The notes beneath the pieces are model-generated. The model was not told the DNA's origin and ran no database searches. It saw nothing but the letters and a program-made list of their open reading frames with translations. A stretch of DNA of 34,373 nucleotides. Source: a bacterium (GTDB lineage: Bacteria > Vulcanimicrobiota > Vulcanimicrobiia > Vulcanimicrobiales > Vulcanimicrobiaceae). The stretch spans positions 1 through 34,373 of the forward strand of contig JAJZVP010000010.1 in the NCBI GenBank assembly GCA_021845615.1. Reading direction: 5' to 3'. A program made the translations under genes and the position numbers. Position 1 is the first letter of the stretch; the number at the start of each line of letters is the position of its first letter. Of the stretch, positions 13,820 to 21,218 are shown one piece after another.

Positions 13820-13837
13820 GTTGCCATTGCGTTGCCA
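13820..13837 (+). repeat. right integrase arm-type repeats
   Basis: Two GTTGCCA copies start 11 bp apart, matching the doublet at 4574-4591 in sequence, spacing and orientation. They lie 107 bp inside the right att repeat. They are probably integrase or Xis-linked arm sites. Confidence 0.6.
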
Positions 13838-13943
13838 TCCAGCACCAATCGCCACGCCCTCGGGCGCCCTTCGACAGCGGCTCCACGAGGAGAGCGTTGC
13901 GTCGGCGCCCCCTGATGCCCCCCTGAAACCGCGTCGTGACGTT

Positions 13944-13978
13944 TTCGAGTCTCCTTGCCTCCACCAAGAAACGCCCGA
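13944..13978 (+). repeat. attR: right copy of 35-bp attachment repeat
   Basis: This is an exact copy of 4504-4538 without the 5' part of a tRNA, so it is the displaced tRNA 3' end at the far border of the element. It is followed by a terminator copy whose loop differs from the left one. Confidence 0.93.
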
Positions 13979-14000
13979 TTTCACGGGCGTTTTTCTTTTC
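13969..14000 (+). terminator. duplicated tRNA-Ala terminator at the right border
   Basis: AAACGCCCG and CGGGCGTTT form a 9-bp stem with a 6-nt loop followed by TTCTTTTC. It is one base pair longer than the left copy. It is probably the original chromosomal terminator, now detached from its tRNA. It would still stop any rightward transcript leaving the element. Confidence 0.85.
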
Positions 14001-14149
14001 GACAGGCGGTACGACGAAACGCCTTCGTCGTGCGTCCGTAGCCGTGCAATCGCCGATCGCGCGTGATGAGGCTCGCGCCGTACGCACGTTTACGTTTGGT
14101 CATACGATCCGACCAGTCTCATGAAATCGCAGAGCGATACCAAACGCCG

Positions 14150-14570
14150 CCTGCGTGGGCGCGGCAGGCTGTCGGCGTACCGGGCGCGTACCCCGAGCGA
14201 GCGGAGGGTGCCGGGCGACCGCGCCGTGGATGCGGCGAGGAAAGTCCGGGCTTCAGCGGGCAGGATGCAGGCTAACGGCCTGTCGGGGTAACTCGAAGGA
14301 AAGTGCCACAGAAACATACCGCCGTCGGCGCGAGCTGCCGGTAAGGGTGAAATCGTGAGGTAAGAGCTCACGGAGGACTACGGTGACGTAGCCTCGCGGT
14401 AAACCCCATCCGAAGCAAGACCGCTCGATACCTGTCGCTTGCGGCAGGCGGGTCGCCCACCCGGCTCGAGTTACGTTGCAACGAGGTGCGCGGTGACGTG
14501 CACCCCAGAGAGATGGTCGTCGCCCGCACCTGGTGCGGGTACAGAATCCGGCTTATAGGCACGCCTCCGC
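14150..14570 (+). ncRNA. rnpB: RNase P RNA, bacterial type A
   Basis: The catalytic RNA that trims the 5' leaders of precursor tRNAs. The universally conserved blocks are present in order: GAGGAAAGTCCGGGCT (5' strand of P4 and CR-I), ACAGAAACATACCGCC, GGGTGAAATCGTGAGGTAAG with GAGCTCAC, GGTAAACCCCAT, and near the 3' end ACAGAATCCGGCTTATAG. The total length of about 420 nt is normal for type A. The ends are estimated: GCGTG near 14153 can pair with CACGC near 14560 as the outer part of P1. Confidence 0.95.
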
Positions 14571-14649
14571 TTCTGCAACTTTCCAGGGCCGATGCGGCGT
14601 TGCTACGAAAAGAACCTCATTCCCCGCCCAATCCCTGTTAGGACCCACT

Positions 14650-15060
14650 ATGAGCGAGCAAACCTTTACTCCCGATATCACCGTCGATCAGGCCTTTAAG
14701 ATGCACGCCGGTGCGCGCCGCGTCTTCGCGCGTTTCCACCTCGGCGGCTGCAGCAATTGCGCGATCAGCGAATCGCACACCATCGGCGCGATCAGCGAAG
14801 ATTATGGCATTCCGTTGCCGATGTTGCTCGATGCGCTCAACGCGCTCTGGGATCAAGGGGCGCTCGCAATCGGCGATAAGGTCCGCATTCCAGCAGAGCT
14901 CCGGGCGAAGATTCCACAGCTCGCGCAGGTTCCCGAGACCGGTACGATCGTCGGCGTCGAGAGCGGCGCCTATACCGCCGAGTTCGGCGAGGTACGCCTG
15001 CAAGGGCTCGCCGAGGATTTCATCCCCTTCGAAGCGAGCGCCGAGGCCGCGAGAGCCTAA
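14650..15060 (+). CDS. DUF1858 redox-disulfide domain protein
   Basis: The 136-residue protein opens with a DUF1858 (hybrid-cluster-protein-associated redox disulfide) domain at about 9-70: DITVDQAFKMHAGARRVFAR, then GGCSNCA with Cys34 and Cys37, then SHTIGAISEDYGI. The two cysteines form the family's CxxC redox pair. The C-terminal half (TGTIVGVESGAYTAEFGEV) looks like a small SH3-like barrel. The listed start at 14533 lies inside rnpB, so the ATG at 14650 is chosen. Its stop overlaps that of the convergent DUF2203 gene by 4 nt. A redox or metal-related role is inferred. Confidence 0.85.
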   Translation: MSEQTFTPDITVDQAFKMHAGARRVFARFHLGGCSNCAISESHTIGAISEDYGIPLPMLLDALNALWDQGALAIGDKVRIPAELRAKIPQLAQVPETGTIVGVESGAYTAEFGEVRLQGLAEDFIPFEASAEAARA

Positions 15061-15473
15061 GGCTCCTCTCCCGGGCGCGCTTCGGATAGCGGGCGCCGCC
15101 GCTCGAAACCCTCGTGCTCGCCGTGCCAGTGCGCGACGACCGGCTCGCCGAACTTCCAACAGAGCCAGATCGACTCACCGTTCCGCTCGCTAGGAAAATC
15201 GATCAGGCCGAGATCGATATCTTTCACCACGCAACCGAAGTGCTCGATGCGGTGGATGAGCCGAATGATCTCGATCTTCATCTCGCCGAAGCGCGGCGTC
15301 GGGAGCGTCGAATGCGGCCCCGCGAGCCGGCTGCGGCTTCGGCCGACGCGCAGCTCCGGGTTGGTCGCAAGCAGGTTGATCGCCAGCTCGCGCCGCAAGC
15401 GCAAGAGCTCCTCAACCAGCGGCTCGATTTTAGCGATGAGGGCGTTTGCCTCGCGCGGAGAAAACAACGACAT
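15057..15473 (-). CDS. DUF2203 family protein
   Basis: The 138-residue protein starts at the ATG at 15473, preceded by AGGAG at an ideal distance. It begins with SLFSPREANALIAKIEPLVE and a long helix, and ends with the family core GCVVKDIDLGLIDFPS, then SIWLCWKFGEPVVAHWHGEHEGF. These are the hallmarks of DUF2203, widely conserved but uncharacterised. It is cytoplasmic, with no signal peptide. Its start codon shares three bases with that of rapZ on the opposite strand (CATG), so its ribosome-binding site lies inside rapZ coding sequence. Confidence 0.9.
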   Translation of the reverse strand: MSLFSPREANALIAKIEPLVEELLRLRRELAINLLATNPELRVGRSRSRLAGPHSTLPTPRFGEMKIEIIRLIHRIEHFGCVVKDIDLGLIDFPSERNGESIWLCWKFGEPVVAHWHGEHEGFERRRPLSEARPGEEP

Positions 15474-16347
15474 GCCGACTCCTGCCCCACGGTATCCCGA
15501 GATCCACCTGGTCATCGCCGCGGGCCTCTCCGGCGCGGGCGTCACCCAGACGCTCAAGATCCTGGAAGACATCGGCTTCGCCTGCGTGGCTCAACTTCCC
15601 GCCGAACTCCTCGACCCCACCCTCGAGCACTTTCATTCGCGCGGCGTCGAGCGCATCGCGCTCTCCTTCTCGCTCCCCGACGGTGAAGTCGCCGCCTTCG
15701 TCGCGCGCATCGACGCGGTTCGCAGCCAAGTCGCGCGGCTCGACGTGCTCTTTCTCGAAGCGGGCGAGAGCGCGCTCGTCGGCCGCTTCAGCGAGACGCG
15801 TCGACGCCATCGGTTGAGTCCCGGCGTGACGCTCACCGAAGCGATCGAGCGCGAACGCGCGGCGCTCGCGCCGATTCACGATCTCGCGACGACGACGATC
15901 GAGACCGATGCGATGACCCTCTCGCAGCTGCGCGCCCGGGTGGCGTCGGCGGTCGGAAGCGATCTCGGCGGAACGCTGGACGTGACGTTCCTCGCCTTCG
16001 GCTTCAAGTACGGCCTCCCACCCGAACTCGATATGCTGCTCGACGTTCGCTTTCTCGCGAACCCCAATTACGATCCCGAACTGCGCGAGCGGCTCGGAAG
16101 CGATCCGGCGGTCGCCGCGTTTATCGAACGCGACGATACGTTGGAGCCTTTTCTCGCGCGCGCCGGAGAGTTGATTCGCTTTCTTCTTCCGCACTACAAA
16201 CGCGAAGGCAAGACGCGCCTCACCATCGGCATCGGCTGTACCGGCGGCCGCCATCGCTCGCTCTACGTCGCGCGGCGCCTCCGCGGCACCTGCGCCGATA
16301 TCGCGGGCGTCGAGGCCGGCGTTGCCGCGCGGGATATCGGCCGCTGA
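15472..16347 (+). CDS. rapZ: RapZ-like P-loop protein with altered Walker A
   Basis: The 291-residue protein matches RapZ/YvcJ throughout: the N-terminal NTPase-like domain, then GRFSETRRRHRLSPGVTLTE, and the C-terminal domain with FGFKYGLPPELDMLLDVRFL, NPNYDPELR and the signature GCTGGRHRSLYVARRL. In Enterobacteria RapZ senses glucosamine-6-phosphate and guides RNase E to GlmZ RNA; the role outside them is less clear. The P-loop reads GLSGAGVT (residues 18-25): the invariant Lys is Val, so normal nucleotide hydrolysis is unlikely. Its stop overlaps the yvcK start by one base (TGATG), and the pair is a classic neighbourhood. whiA, the usual third gene, is not present. The ATG at 15472 overlaps the divergent start codon. 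GGAG is about 12 nt upstream. Confidence 0.93.
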   Translation: MPTPAPRYPEIHLVIAAGLSGAGVTQTLKILEDIGFACVAQLPAELLDPTLEHFHSRGVERIALSFSLPDGEVAAFVARIDAVRSQVARLDVLFLEAGESALVGRFSETRRRHRLSPGVTLTEAIERERAALAPIHDLATTTIETDAMTLSQLRARVASAVGSDLGGTLDVTFLAFGFKYGLPPELDMLLDVRFLANPNYDPELRERLGSDPAVAAFIERDDTLEPFLARAGELIRFLLPHYKREGKTRLTIGIGCTGGRHRSLYVARRLRGTCADIAGVEAGVAARDIGR

Positions 16348-17678
16348 TGCGCTCGCGCATCCTTATCGGCGCGCAGTGGATACTGCCCGGTTTCGGCATC
16401 AAGCGCTGGATGTTCGTCGCGCTGCTCGGTCTCTTCTTCGTGCTCGATGCCGCGAACCGCATCGTCGTTGCCTCGGGGGTTCATTTTCGTCTCGACGAGA
16501 TGCTCGACGCCTTCGTCGTCGACGTCATGCCGCCGTCCTTTCTTACCACCGCGTTCATCGCGATCGGCATCCTCCTGATCTCGCTCGGCCTCTACTTCAG
16601 CGTTCGCGCCGTCGCGCGCTCCGCGCGCGAACCCCGCACCGATCCCTTAGGGCGCCTCCGACGGTTCAAACTCGCGCAGGGTTATAAAATCGTCGCCATC
16701 GGCGGCGGAACGGGGCTCTCGACGCTCCTGCGCGGCCTCAAGGCGCATACCAGCAATCTCACGGCGGTGGTCACCGTCAGCGACGACGGCGGCTCGTCTG
16801 GACGATTGCAAAAAGAGCTCGGCGTTCTTCCCCCCGGCGATATTCGCAACTGTCTCGTCGCGCTCGCTGACGACGAAGCGTTAGTCACGGATCTCTTTCG
16901 CTATCGCTTTTCCGATGGCGAGGGCCTCGAAGGGCATTCGTTCGGAAACCTTTTTATCGCCGCGATGACCGGGATCACCGGAAATTTCGATAGTGCGATT
17001 AAGGAGTCGAGCCGCGTGTTGAGCGTCGTCGGCCGCGTCCTTCCGTCGACGCTACGTTTCGCAACGCTCTGCGCCCGCCTCGACGACGGTAGCGTCATGC
17101 GCGGCGAATCCGAGGTCGGCGCGAGTGCGCGCCCGATCGCCGAGCTCTATCTCGACCCCGCCGACGTGAAGCCGCTCGACGAAGTGATCGAGGCGATCCG
17201 CGACGCCGATGCTATCGTTCTCGGGCCGGGATCGCTCTTCACCTCGATTCTTCCGAATCTCCTCGTCGATCGAATTGCCGCCGAAATCTCCGCGGCGCAC
17301 GCCGTAAAAATCTACGTCTGCAACGTCATGACGCAACCTGGAGAGACCACGGCGATGAGCGCGTCGCAGCACCTCGCGACGCTACAACGCTACGGCGGGC
17401 CGAAGATCTGCGACTACGCGCTCGTCAACGCGCAGCGACCGCGCCGGCTCCTCGACGTCTATGCCGTCGAAGGACAGCTCCCCGTCGAAAACGACGAGTC
17501 AGCGATACGCGCCCTCGGCGTCGAACCGATCGTCGCTGCGGTGATGAGTGAATCCGAGCACGTGCGCCACGATTCGGAGCGGCTCGCGCAGGCGGTTATC
17601 GAAACGATCGACCGGGTGGTGGCGAGGCGGGCGTCGCTGTTCCGGGGGCGCGAGCTTTCGCCTTCACCACGAGCCTAA
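16347..17678 (+). CDS. yvcK: YvcK/CofD-like protein with N-terminal membrane anchor
   Basis: The 443-residue protein has two parts. Residues 21-37 and 66-86 are transmembrane segments (WMFVALLGLFFVLDAA; FLTTAFIAIGILLISLGLYF). From about 113 the standard YvcK fold begins, with VAIGGGTGLSTLLRGLK, VSDDGGSSGRL, PPGDIRNCLVALA, GHSFGNLF and GPGSLFTSILPNLL. YvcK binds UDP-sugars and is needed for correct cell-wall growth on gluconeogenic carbon in Bacillus; catalytic activity is unproven. A membrane anchor is known in some YvcK homologues and would place the protein at the cell envelope. It is translated from the rapZ mRNA. The last 83 nt overlap the antisense lipoprotein gene. Confidence 0.94.
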   Translation: MRSRILIGAQWILPGFGIKRWMFVALLGLFFVLDAANRIVVASGVHFRLDEMLDAFVVDVMPPSFLTTAFIAIGILLISLGLYFSVRAVARSAREPRTDPLGRLRRFKLAQGYKIVAIGGGTGLSTLLRGLKAHTSNLTAVVTVSDDGGSSGRLQKELGVLPPGDIRNCLVALADDEALVTDLFRYRFSDGEGLEGHSFGNLFIAAMTGITGNFDSAIKESSRVLSVVGRVLPSTLRFATLCARLDDGSVMRGESEVGASARPIAELYLDPADVKPLDEVIEAIRDADAIVLGPGSLFTSILPNLLVDRIAAEISAAHAVKIYVCNVMTQPGETTAMSASQHLATLQRYGGPKICDYALVNAQRPRRLLDVYAVEGQLPVENDESAIRALGVEPIVAAVMSESEHVRHDSERLAQAVIETIDRVVARRASLFRGRELSPSPRA

Positions 17679-17994
17679 CGACGACGGCATTCGGTTTACC
17701 GGGGGTAGCGCTGCCGCTGGAACTAAAGGTCCGGTATCCCGATACCTGCACGGTGTAATCGTAATCACCGGTCGGCACCTTCGCAAACGTGAAGTGCCCG
17801 GCGGCATCGCTCGTGGCCGTCAGCACGGTATCGAGGGTCACGATCGCTCCGGCGATCGGCTGGTTCGTCACCGCATCGATCACCGTTCCCGAGAGCGAGG
17901 CATAGCTCGCCCCGGGCGGTAGCGCCCCGTCGTTACATCCGGCGAGGATCGACGTGAGAGCGAGCAGCGCGATTCCGCGCAGGAGAACCTTCAT
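17596..17994 (-). CDS. small lipoprotein with CnaB-like domain
   Basis: The 132-residue protein has a lipoprotein signal (LLALTSILAGC, Cys at residue 20). A carboxypeptidase-regulatory-like beta-sandwich follows at about 32-112 (LSGTVIDAVTNQPIAGAIVT, TSDAAGHFTFAKVPTGDY). The tail is Pro- and Ala-rich. It is probably lipid-anchored on the cell surface. The domain type matches the C-terminal domain of the lipoprotein at 2317-3246. The last 28 codons lie antisense to the end of yvcK, and the low-complexity tail may be the product of that overlap. No clear ribosome-binding site is seen. Confidence 0.8.
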   Translation of the reverse strand: MKVLLRGIALLALTSILAGCNDGALPPGASYASLSGTVIDAVTNQPIAGAIVTLDTVLTATSDAAGHFTFAKVPTGDYDYTVQVSGYRTFSSSGSATPGKPNAVVVRLVVKAKARAPGTATPASPPPGRSFR

Positions 17995-18084
17995 AGTACG
18001 TAAGGATTATTGCGTCGCACGCCGCCCCCCTGCGGGGCGCCCGACGCAGGCAGCGGGCAACCGCGCTAAGAAGCCCGGGACGCT

Positions 18085-19482
18085 ATGCAAAGCCCATCGA
18101 TCGAACGTTCCGCTCAACCGGAGTACTGCCGGGATGCGCTCGCCGCCATCGGCAACACGCCCCTCGTCCGCCTCAACAGCGTCACCGACGGTGCGCGCTG
18201 CCTGGTCTTAGCGAAAGTCGAGTATATGAATCCCGGCGGGAGCATTAAAGATCGCCCCGCCGTCGCGATGCTCGAGGCCGCCGAGAAAGCAGGGCTGCTC
18301 AAACCCGGCGGGACCATCGTCGAACCGACGAGCGGGAATACCGGGAGTGGGCTCGCCATGGCCGCGGCGATTCGCGGCTACCGCTGCATCTTGGTGATGC
18401 CCGACAAAATGTCGCGCGAGAAGATCGATCTGCTCAAAGCCTACGGCGCCGAAGTCGTCGTCACGCCGACCAACGTGCCCTCGGACTCCCCCGAGTCGTA
18501 CTACGGCGTCGCGAATCGTTTGGCGGCGGAGATCGCCGGCGCTTTCCAGCCGAATCAATTCCACAATCACCACAATCCCGACGCCCACTATGCAACGACC
18601 GGTCCGGAGATTTGGGAGCAAACGAGCGGCGCGCTCACGCATTTTGTCGCGGGCATCGGCACCGGCGGCACGATCTCCGGCACCGCGCGGTACCTCAAAG
18701 AACGAAATCCGAAGATTCACGTCGTCGGAGCCGATCCCGAGGGATCGATCTATTCCGGCGATACGCCGCGTTCGTATGCAGTCGAAGGGATCGGGATGAA
18801 TTATCTCCCCGAAACCGTCGATCTCAAAGTGATCGATGAGATGGTGCGCGTCTCCGATCGCGATTCATTCCTCATGGCGCGCCGCATTACGCGCGAGGAA
18901 GGCCTGCTGGTCGGCGGCTCGTCGGGAACCGCAGCGGTCGCGGCGATCCGGCTTGCCCAGACGCTGCCGGAGAACGCCGTCGTGGTCGTCATTTTCCCCG
19001 ACTCCGGACGCGGATATATGTCGAAGATTTTCAACGACGAATGGATGATCGCGAATGGATTCCTCGCCGAGGGGAAGCGCCGGGCGACCGTCGCCGACGT
19101 CCTGCGCAGCAAGACGCCGCTCCCGCCGATGATCGTTCTCGACGAACGCGAGACGGTGCAACGCGCGCTCGATATCTTGCGCACCTACGAAATCTCCCAG
19201 ATACCGATCATGCGCGGGAAAGAGCAGATCGGCAGCGTGAACGACGTGGCGGTGATGCAGGCGGTCTTCGATCGCAGCGATATCGTCCACCGTCAGGTCG
19301 GTGAGGTGATGGGACGGCCCTTCCCCTCGCTCGATAGCGCCGAGCCTCTGGAGAGCGCGTATAAATTGCTGACGTTGGCAAATCACGCGATCGTCGTCAC
19401 CGATGCCGACGAACCCGTCGGCGTGGTAACGCGGCAAGATATCATCACGTTCCTCTCGGGCAGCCCCGAGGCTGCGGGGTAA
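18085..19482 (+). CDS. cbs: cystathionine beta-synthase
   Basis: The 465-residue PLP enzyme condenses serine (or an activated serine) with homocysteine to cystathionine. PLP-binding Lys55 lies in NPGGSIKDRPAV, the substrate loop is PTSGNTG (81-87), and the phosphate loop is GIGTGGTISG at about 191-200. A Bateman module of two CBS repeats follows at about 345-460 (ATVADVLRSKTPLPP; QVGEVMGRPF), as in eukaryotic and some bacterial enzymes; it probably regulates activity through an adenosyl ligand. The gene ends 9 nt before the cystathionine lyase/synthase gene, so the two form a reverse-transsulfuration operon. The N-terminal heme domain of animal CBS is absent. Confidence 0.95.
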   Translation: MQSPSIERSAQPEYCRDALAAIGNTPLVRLNSVTDGARCLVLAKVEYMNPGGSIKDRPAVAMLEAAEKAGLLKPGGTIVEPTSGNTGSGLAMAAAIRGYRCILVMPDKMSREKIDLLKAYGAEVVVTPTNVPSDSPESYYGVANRLAAEIAGAFQPNQFHNHHNPDAHYATTGPEIWEQTSGALTHFVAGIGTGGTISGTARYLKERNPKIHVVGADPEGSIYSGDTPRSYAVEGIGMNYLPETVDLKVIDEMVRVSDRDSFLMARRITREEGLLVGGSSGTAAVAAIRLAQTLPENAVVVVIFPDSGRGYMSKIFNDEWMIANGFLAEGKRRATVADVLRSKTPLPPMIVLDERETVQRALDILRTYEISQIPIMRGKEQIGSVNDVAVMQAVFDRSDIVHRQVGEVMGRPFPSLDSAEPLESAYKLLTLANHAIVVTDADEPVGVVTRQDIITFLSGSPEAAG

Positions 19483-19491
19483 CGCGCGCCG

Positions 19492-20643
19492 ATGAAGTTC
19501 AGCACGCGGGCCATTCACGTCGGGCAAGAGGCCGATCCGACGACCGGCGCGACGATCGTTCCGATCTACCAGACCTCGACCTACACGCAGAGCGCCGTCG
19601 GCGAACACAAGGGCTTCGATTACAGCCGCACCGTGAATCCGACGCGGAGCGCCCTGGAAGCGCAGCTCGCCTCGCTCGAAAACGCGCGCTACTGCAGCGC
19701 CTTCGCCAGCGGTATGGCCGCAACGGCGGCGGTTTTAAATATCTGTAGCGCCGGCGACCACATCGTCGTGACCGACGATCTCTACGGCGGCACCTATCGG
19801 CTCTTTTCTCGCGTGTTGAACCGTTACGGGATGCGTTTCACCTACGTCGACATGAGCGATCTCGACGCGGTCCGGGCGGCGATCGTAGCGGAGACGAAAC
19901 TGATCTGGATCGAGACGCCGACCAACCCGTTGCTGAAGGTCGTCGATATCGCCGCGGTCTCCGCGCTGCGGGATCCGCAACGCACGACCGTCGTGGTCGA
20001 CAATACCTTTGCGTCGCCGTATTTTCAGCAACCGCTCGCGCTGGGCGCAGACGTAGTCGTACATTCGACGACGAAGTATATCGGCGGGCACTCCGACGTC
20101 GTGGGTGGAGCGGCGATGACCGACCGTGCGGAGATCTACGACATCATCAAGTTCCATCAGAATGCGGTCGGAGGGGTTCCGGGCCCGCACGATGCGTGGC
20201 TGACGATGCGCGGGGCGAAAACGCTCGCGCTGCGCATGCGCGAACACGCCGCGAACGCCGCGCGCGTCGCCGAATTTCTCGAAGGGCACGACGAAGTCGA
20301 GCGCGTGTACTATCCCGGCCTCGCGAGCCACCCGCAGCACGCGATTGCCAAAGCGCAGATGAGCGGCTTCGGTGGGATGCTCAGTTTCGTTCTTCGCGGC
20401 CCGGTCGAGCGCGCTTTTGCCTTCGCCCGCGAGACGCAGCTCTTCAGCCTCGCCGAGTCGCTGGGCGGGGTGGAATCGCTGCTCTGCCACCCGGCGCGCA
20501 TGACGCACGGCTCGATTCCCAAAGAGGATCGCGAGCGTCGCGGCGTTACCGATGGGCTCCTACGGCTCTCGGTCGGCATCGAAGATTGCGACGATCTTAT
20601 CGCCGATCTGCGCCGCGCCATCGAGCGCAGCGCGCGCGGCTAG
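19492..20643 (+). CDS. cystathionine gamma-synthase or gamma-lyase
   Basis: The 383-residue PLP enzyme belongs to the Cys/Met metabolism family. It opens with STRAIHVGQEADPTTGATIVPIYQTSTY and has YSRTVNPTRSALE, the cofactor region SGMAA, DNTFASPYFQQPL and PLP-binding Lys195 in HSTTKYIGGHSD, then SLGGVESLLCHPARMTH near the end. Length and motifs do not separate gamma-synthase from gamma-lyase. The cbs gene 9 nt upstream makes gamma-lyase (cystathionine to cysteine, 2-oxobutanoate and ammonia) the better guess. Its TAG lies in a CTAG shared with the stop of the convergent gene. Confidence 0.93.
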   Translation: MKFSTRAIHVGQEADPTTGATIVPIYQTSTYTQSAVGEHKGFDYSRTVNPTRSALEAQLASLENARYCSAFASGMAATAAVLNICSAGDHIVVTDDLYGGTYRLFSRVLNRYGMRFTYVDMSDLDAVRAAIVAETKLIWIETPTNPLLKVVDIAAVSALRDPQRTTVVVDNTFASPYFQQPLALGADVVVHSTTKYIGGHSDVVGGAAMTDRAEIYDIIKFHQNAVGGVPGPHDAWLTMRGAKTLALRMREHAANAARVAEFLEGHDEVERVYYPGLASHPQHAIAKAQMSGFGGMLSFVLRGPVERAFAFARETQLFSLAESLGGVESLLCHPARMTHGSIPKEDRERRGVTDGLLRLSVGIEDCDDLIADLRRAIERSARG

Positions 20644-21218
20644 TAGGGGCGACCGACCGGATAGGCGACCGCACTCGCGCCCGCGAGGTCGCGTTTCGCC
20701 TGGCGTTCGCTGATGTTGCCGGCGCGCGCCTCTTCGGAGAGCACGACGCCTCGAACGCCGTCGTACCAAACGTATGCGTAGGAGCGCATCTGGTTGAATC
20801 CATCTCCGGTGCTGATCTTGAGCCAATACGCCGGCATGCCGTTTGCGAGAACGGCGTTTTTACGACGGATGAAGGTGCCGCTTCCCGACGAGCTGCGCAT
20901 TTCGTTGATGTAGGTCGCGTAAAATCCGCGGAGCGATCCATTCGAAAAACGTTCGTACGAGATTGAAATAATACGCGCCTTCGATTTCCCGACATCGAAA
21001 CCCCAAATGGCCACGGGAGTCATGTGGGAGGCGTCTTGGTACGGCACTTCGCGACGACCGACGAACGTCACCCCTTCGGGCGCCACGTAATGGATCGCCG
21101 GATCGTCGTAGGTTCGCTGCGCGAGCGTCGCAATCGGAGGCGCCGTCGCCGCAGCGGCCGACGAAACGGCGAGCGCGAAGAGCGCGACCAAGGCAAGCGT
21201 ATATTTTCGAACCGTCAA
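20640..21218 (-). CDS. exported protein of unknown function
   Basis: The 192-residue protein starts at a TTG that overlaps the stop of the esterase gene (TTGA). The N-terminus MTVRKYTLALVALFALAVSSAAAATA is a typical signal peptide, with cleavage after about residue 23. The mature part is beta-rich (VTFVGRREVPY, RIISISYERF, MRSYAYVWYDGVRGVVLSEE) with no cysteine pair. I recognise no family. Coupled translation with the esterase suggests a shared function, perhaps at the cell envelope. The ending shares CTAG with the convergent lyase gene. Confidence 0.75.
   Translation of the reverse strand: MTVRKYTLALVALFALAVSSAAAATAPPIATLAQRTYDDPAIHYVAPEGVTFVGRREVPYQDASHMTPVAIWGFDVGKSKARIISISYERFSNGSLRGFYATYINEMRSSSGSGTFIRRKNAVLANGMPAYWLKISTGDGFNQMRSYAYVWYDGVRGVVLSEEARAGNISERQAKRDLAGASAVAYPVGRPY

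Larger units (their letters stand above)
4504..13978. mobile_element. integrative element in tRNA-Ala(GGC), about 9.4 kb
   Basis: The element is bounded by 35-bp perfect direct repeats at the tRNA 3' end, and its unit length is 9440 bp. It contains a tyrosine integrase, a serine recombinase, an HTH excisionase-like gene, a primase zinc-finger gene, a Toprim-RepA helicase gene, a conserved unknown gene, another unknown gene, and probable cargo at both ends. The genes look less GC-rich and less GCG-codon-biased than the flanking chromosome. No virion, terminase, relaxase or secretion gene is visible, so it is not a complete prophage or self-transmissible ICE. A self-replicating excised form is inferred from the replication genes. 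Confidence 0.9.

Noticed and set aside
4504-13978. complete prophage
   Set aside because: No capsid, portal, tail, large terminase or lysis gene is present within the borders, although integrase and replication genes are.
15430-16254. 274-residue minus-strand ORF
   Set aside because: It is antisense to rapZ and has no motif.
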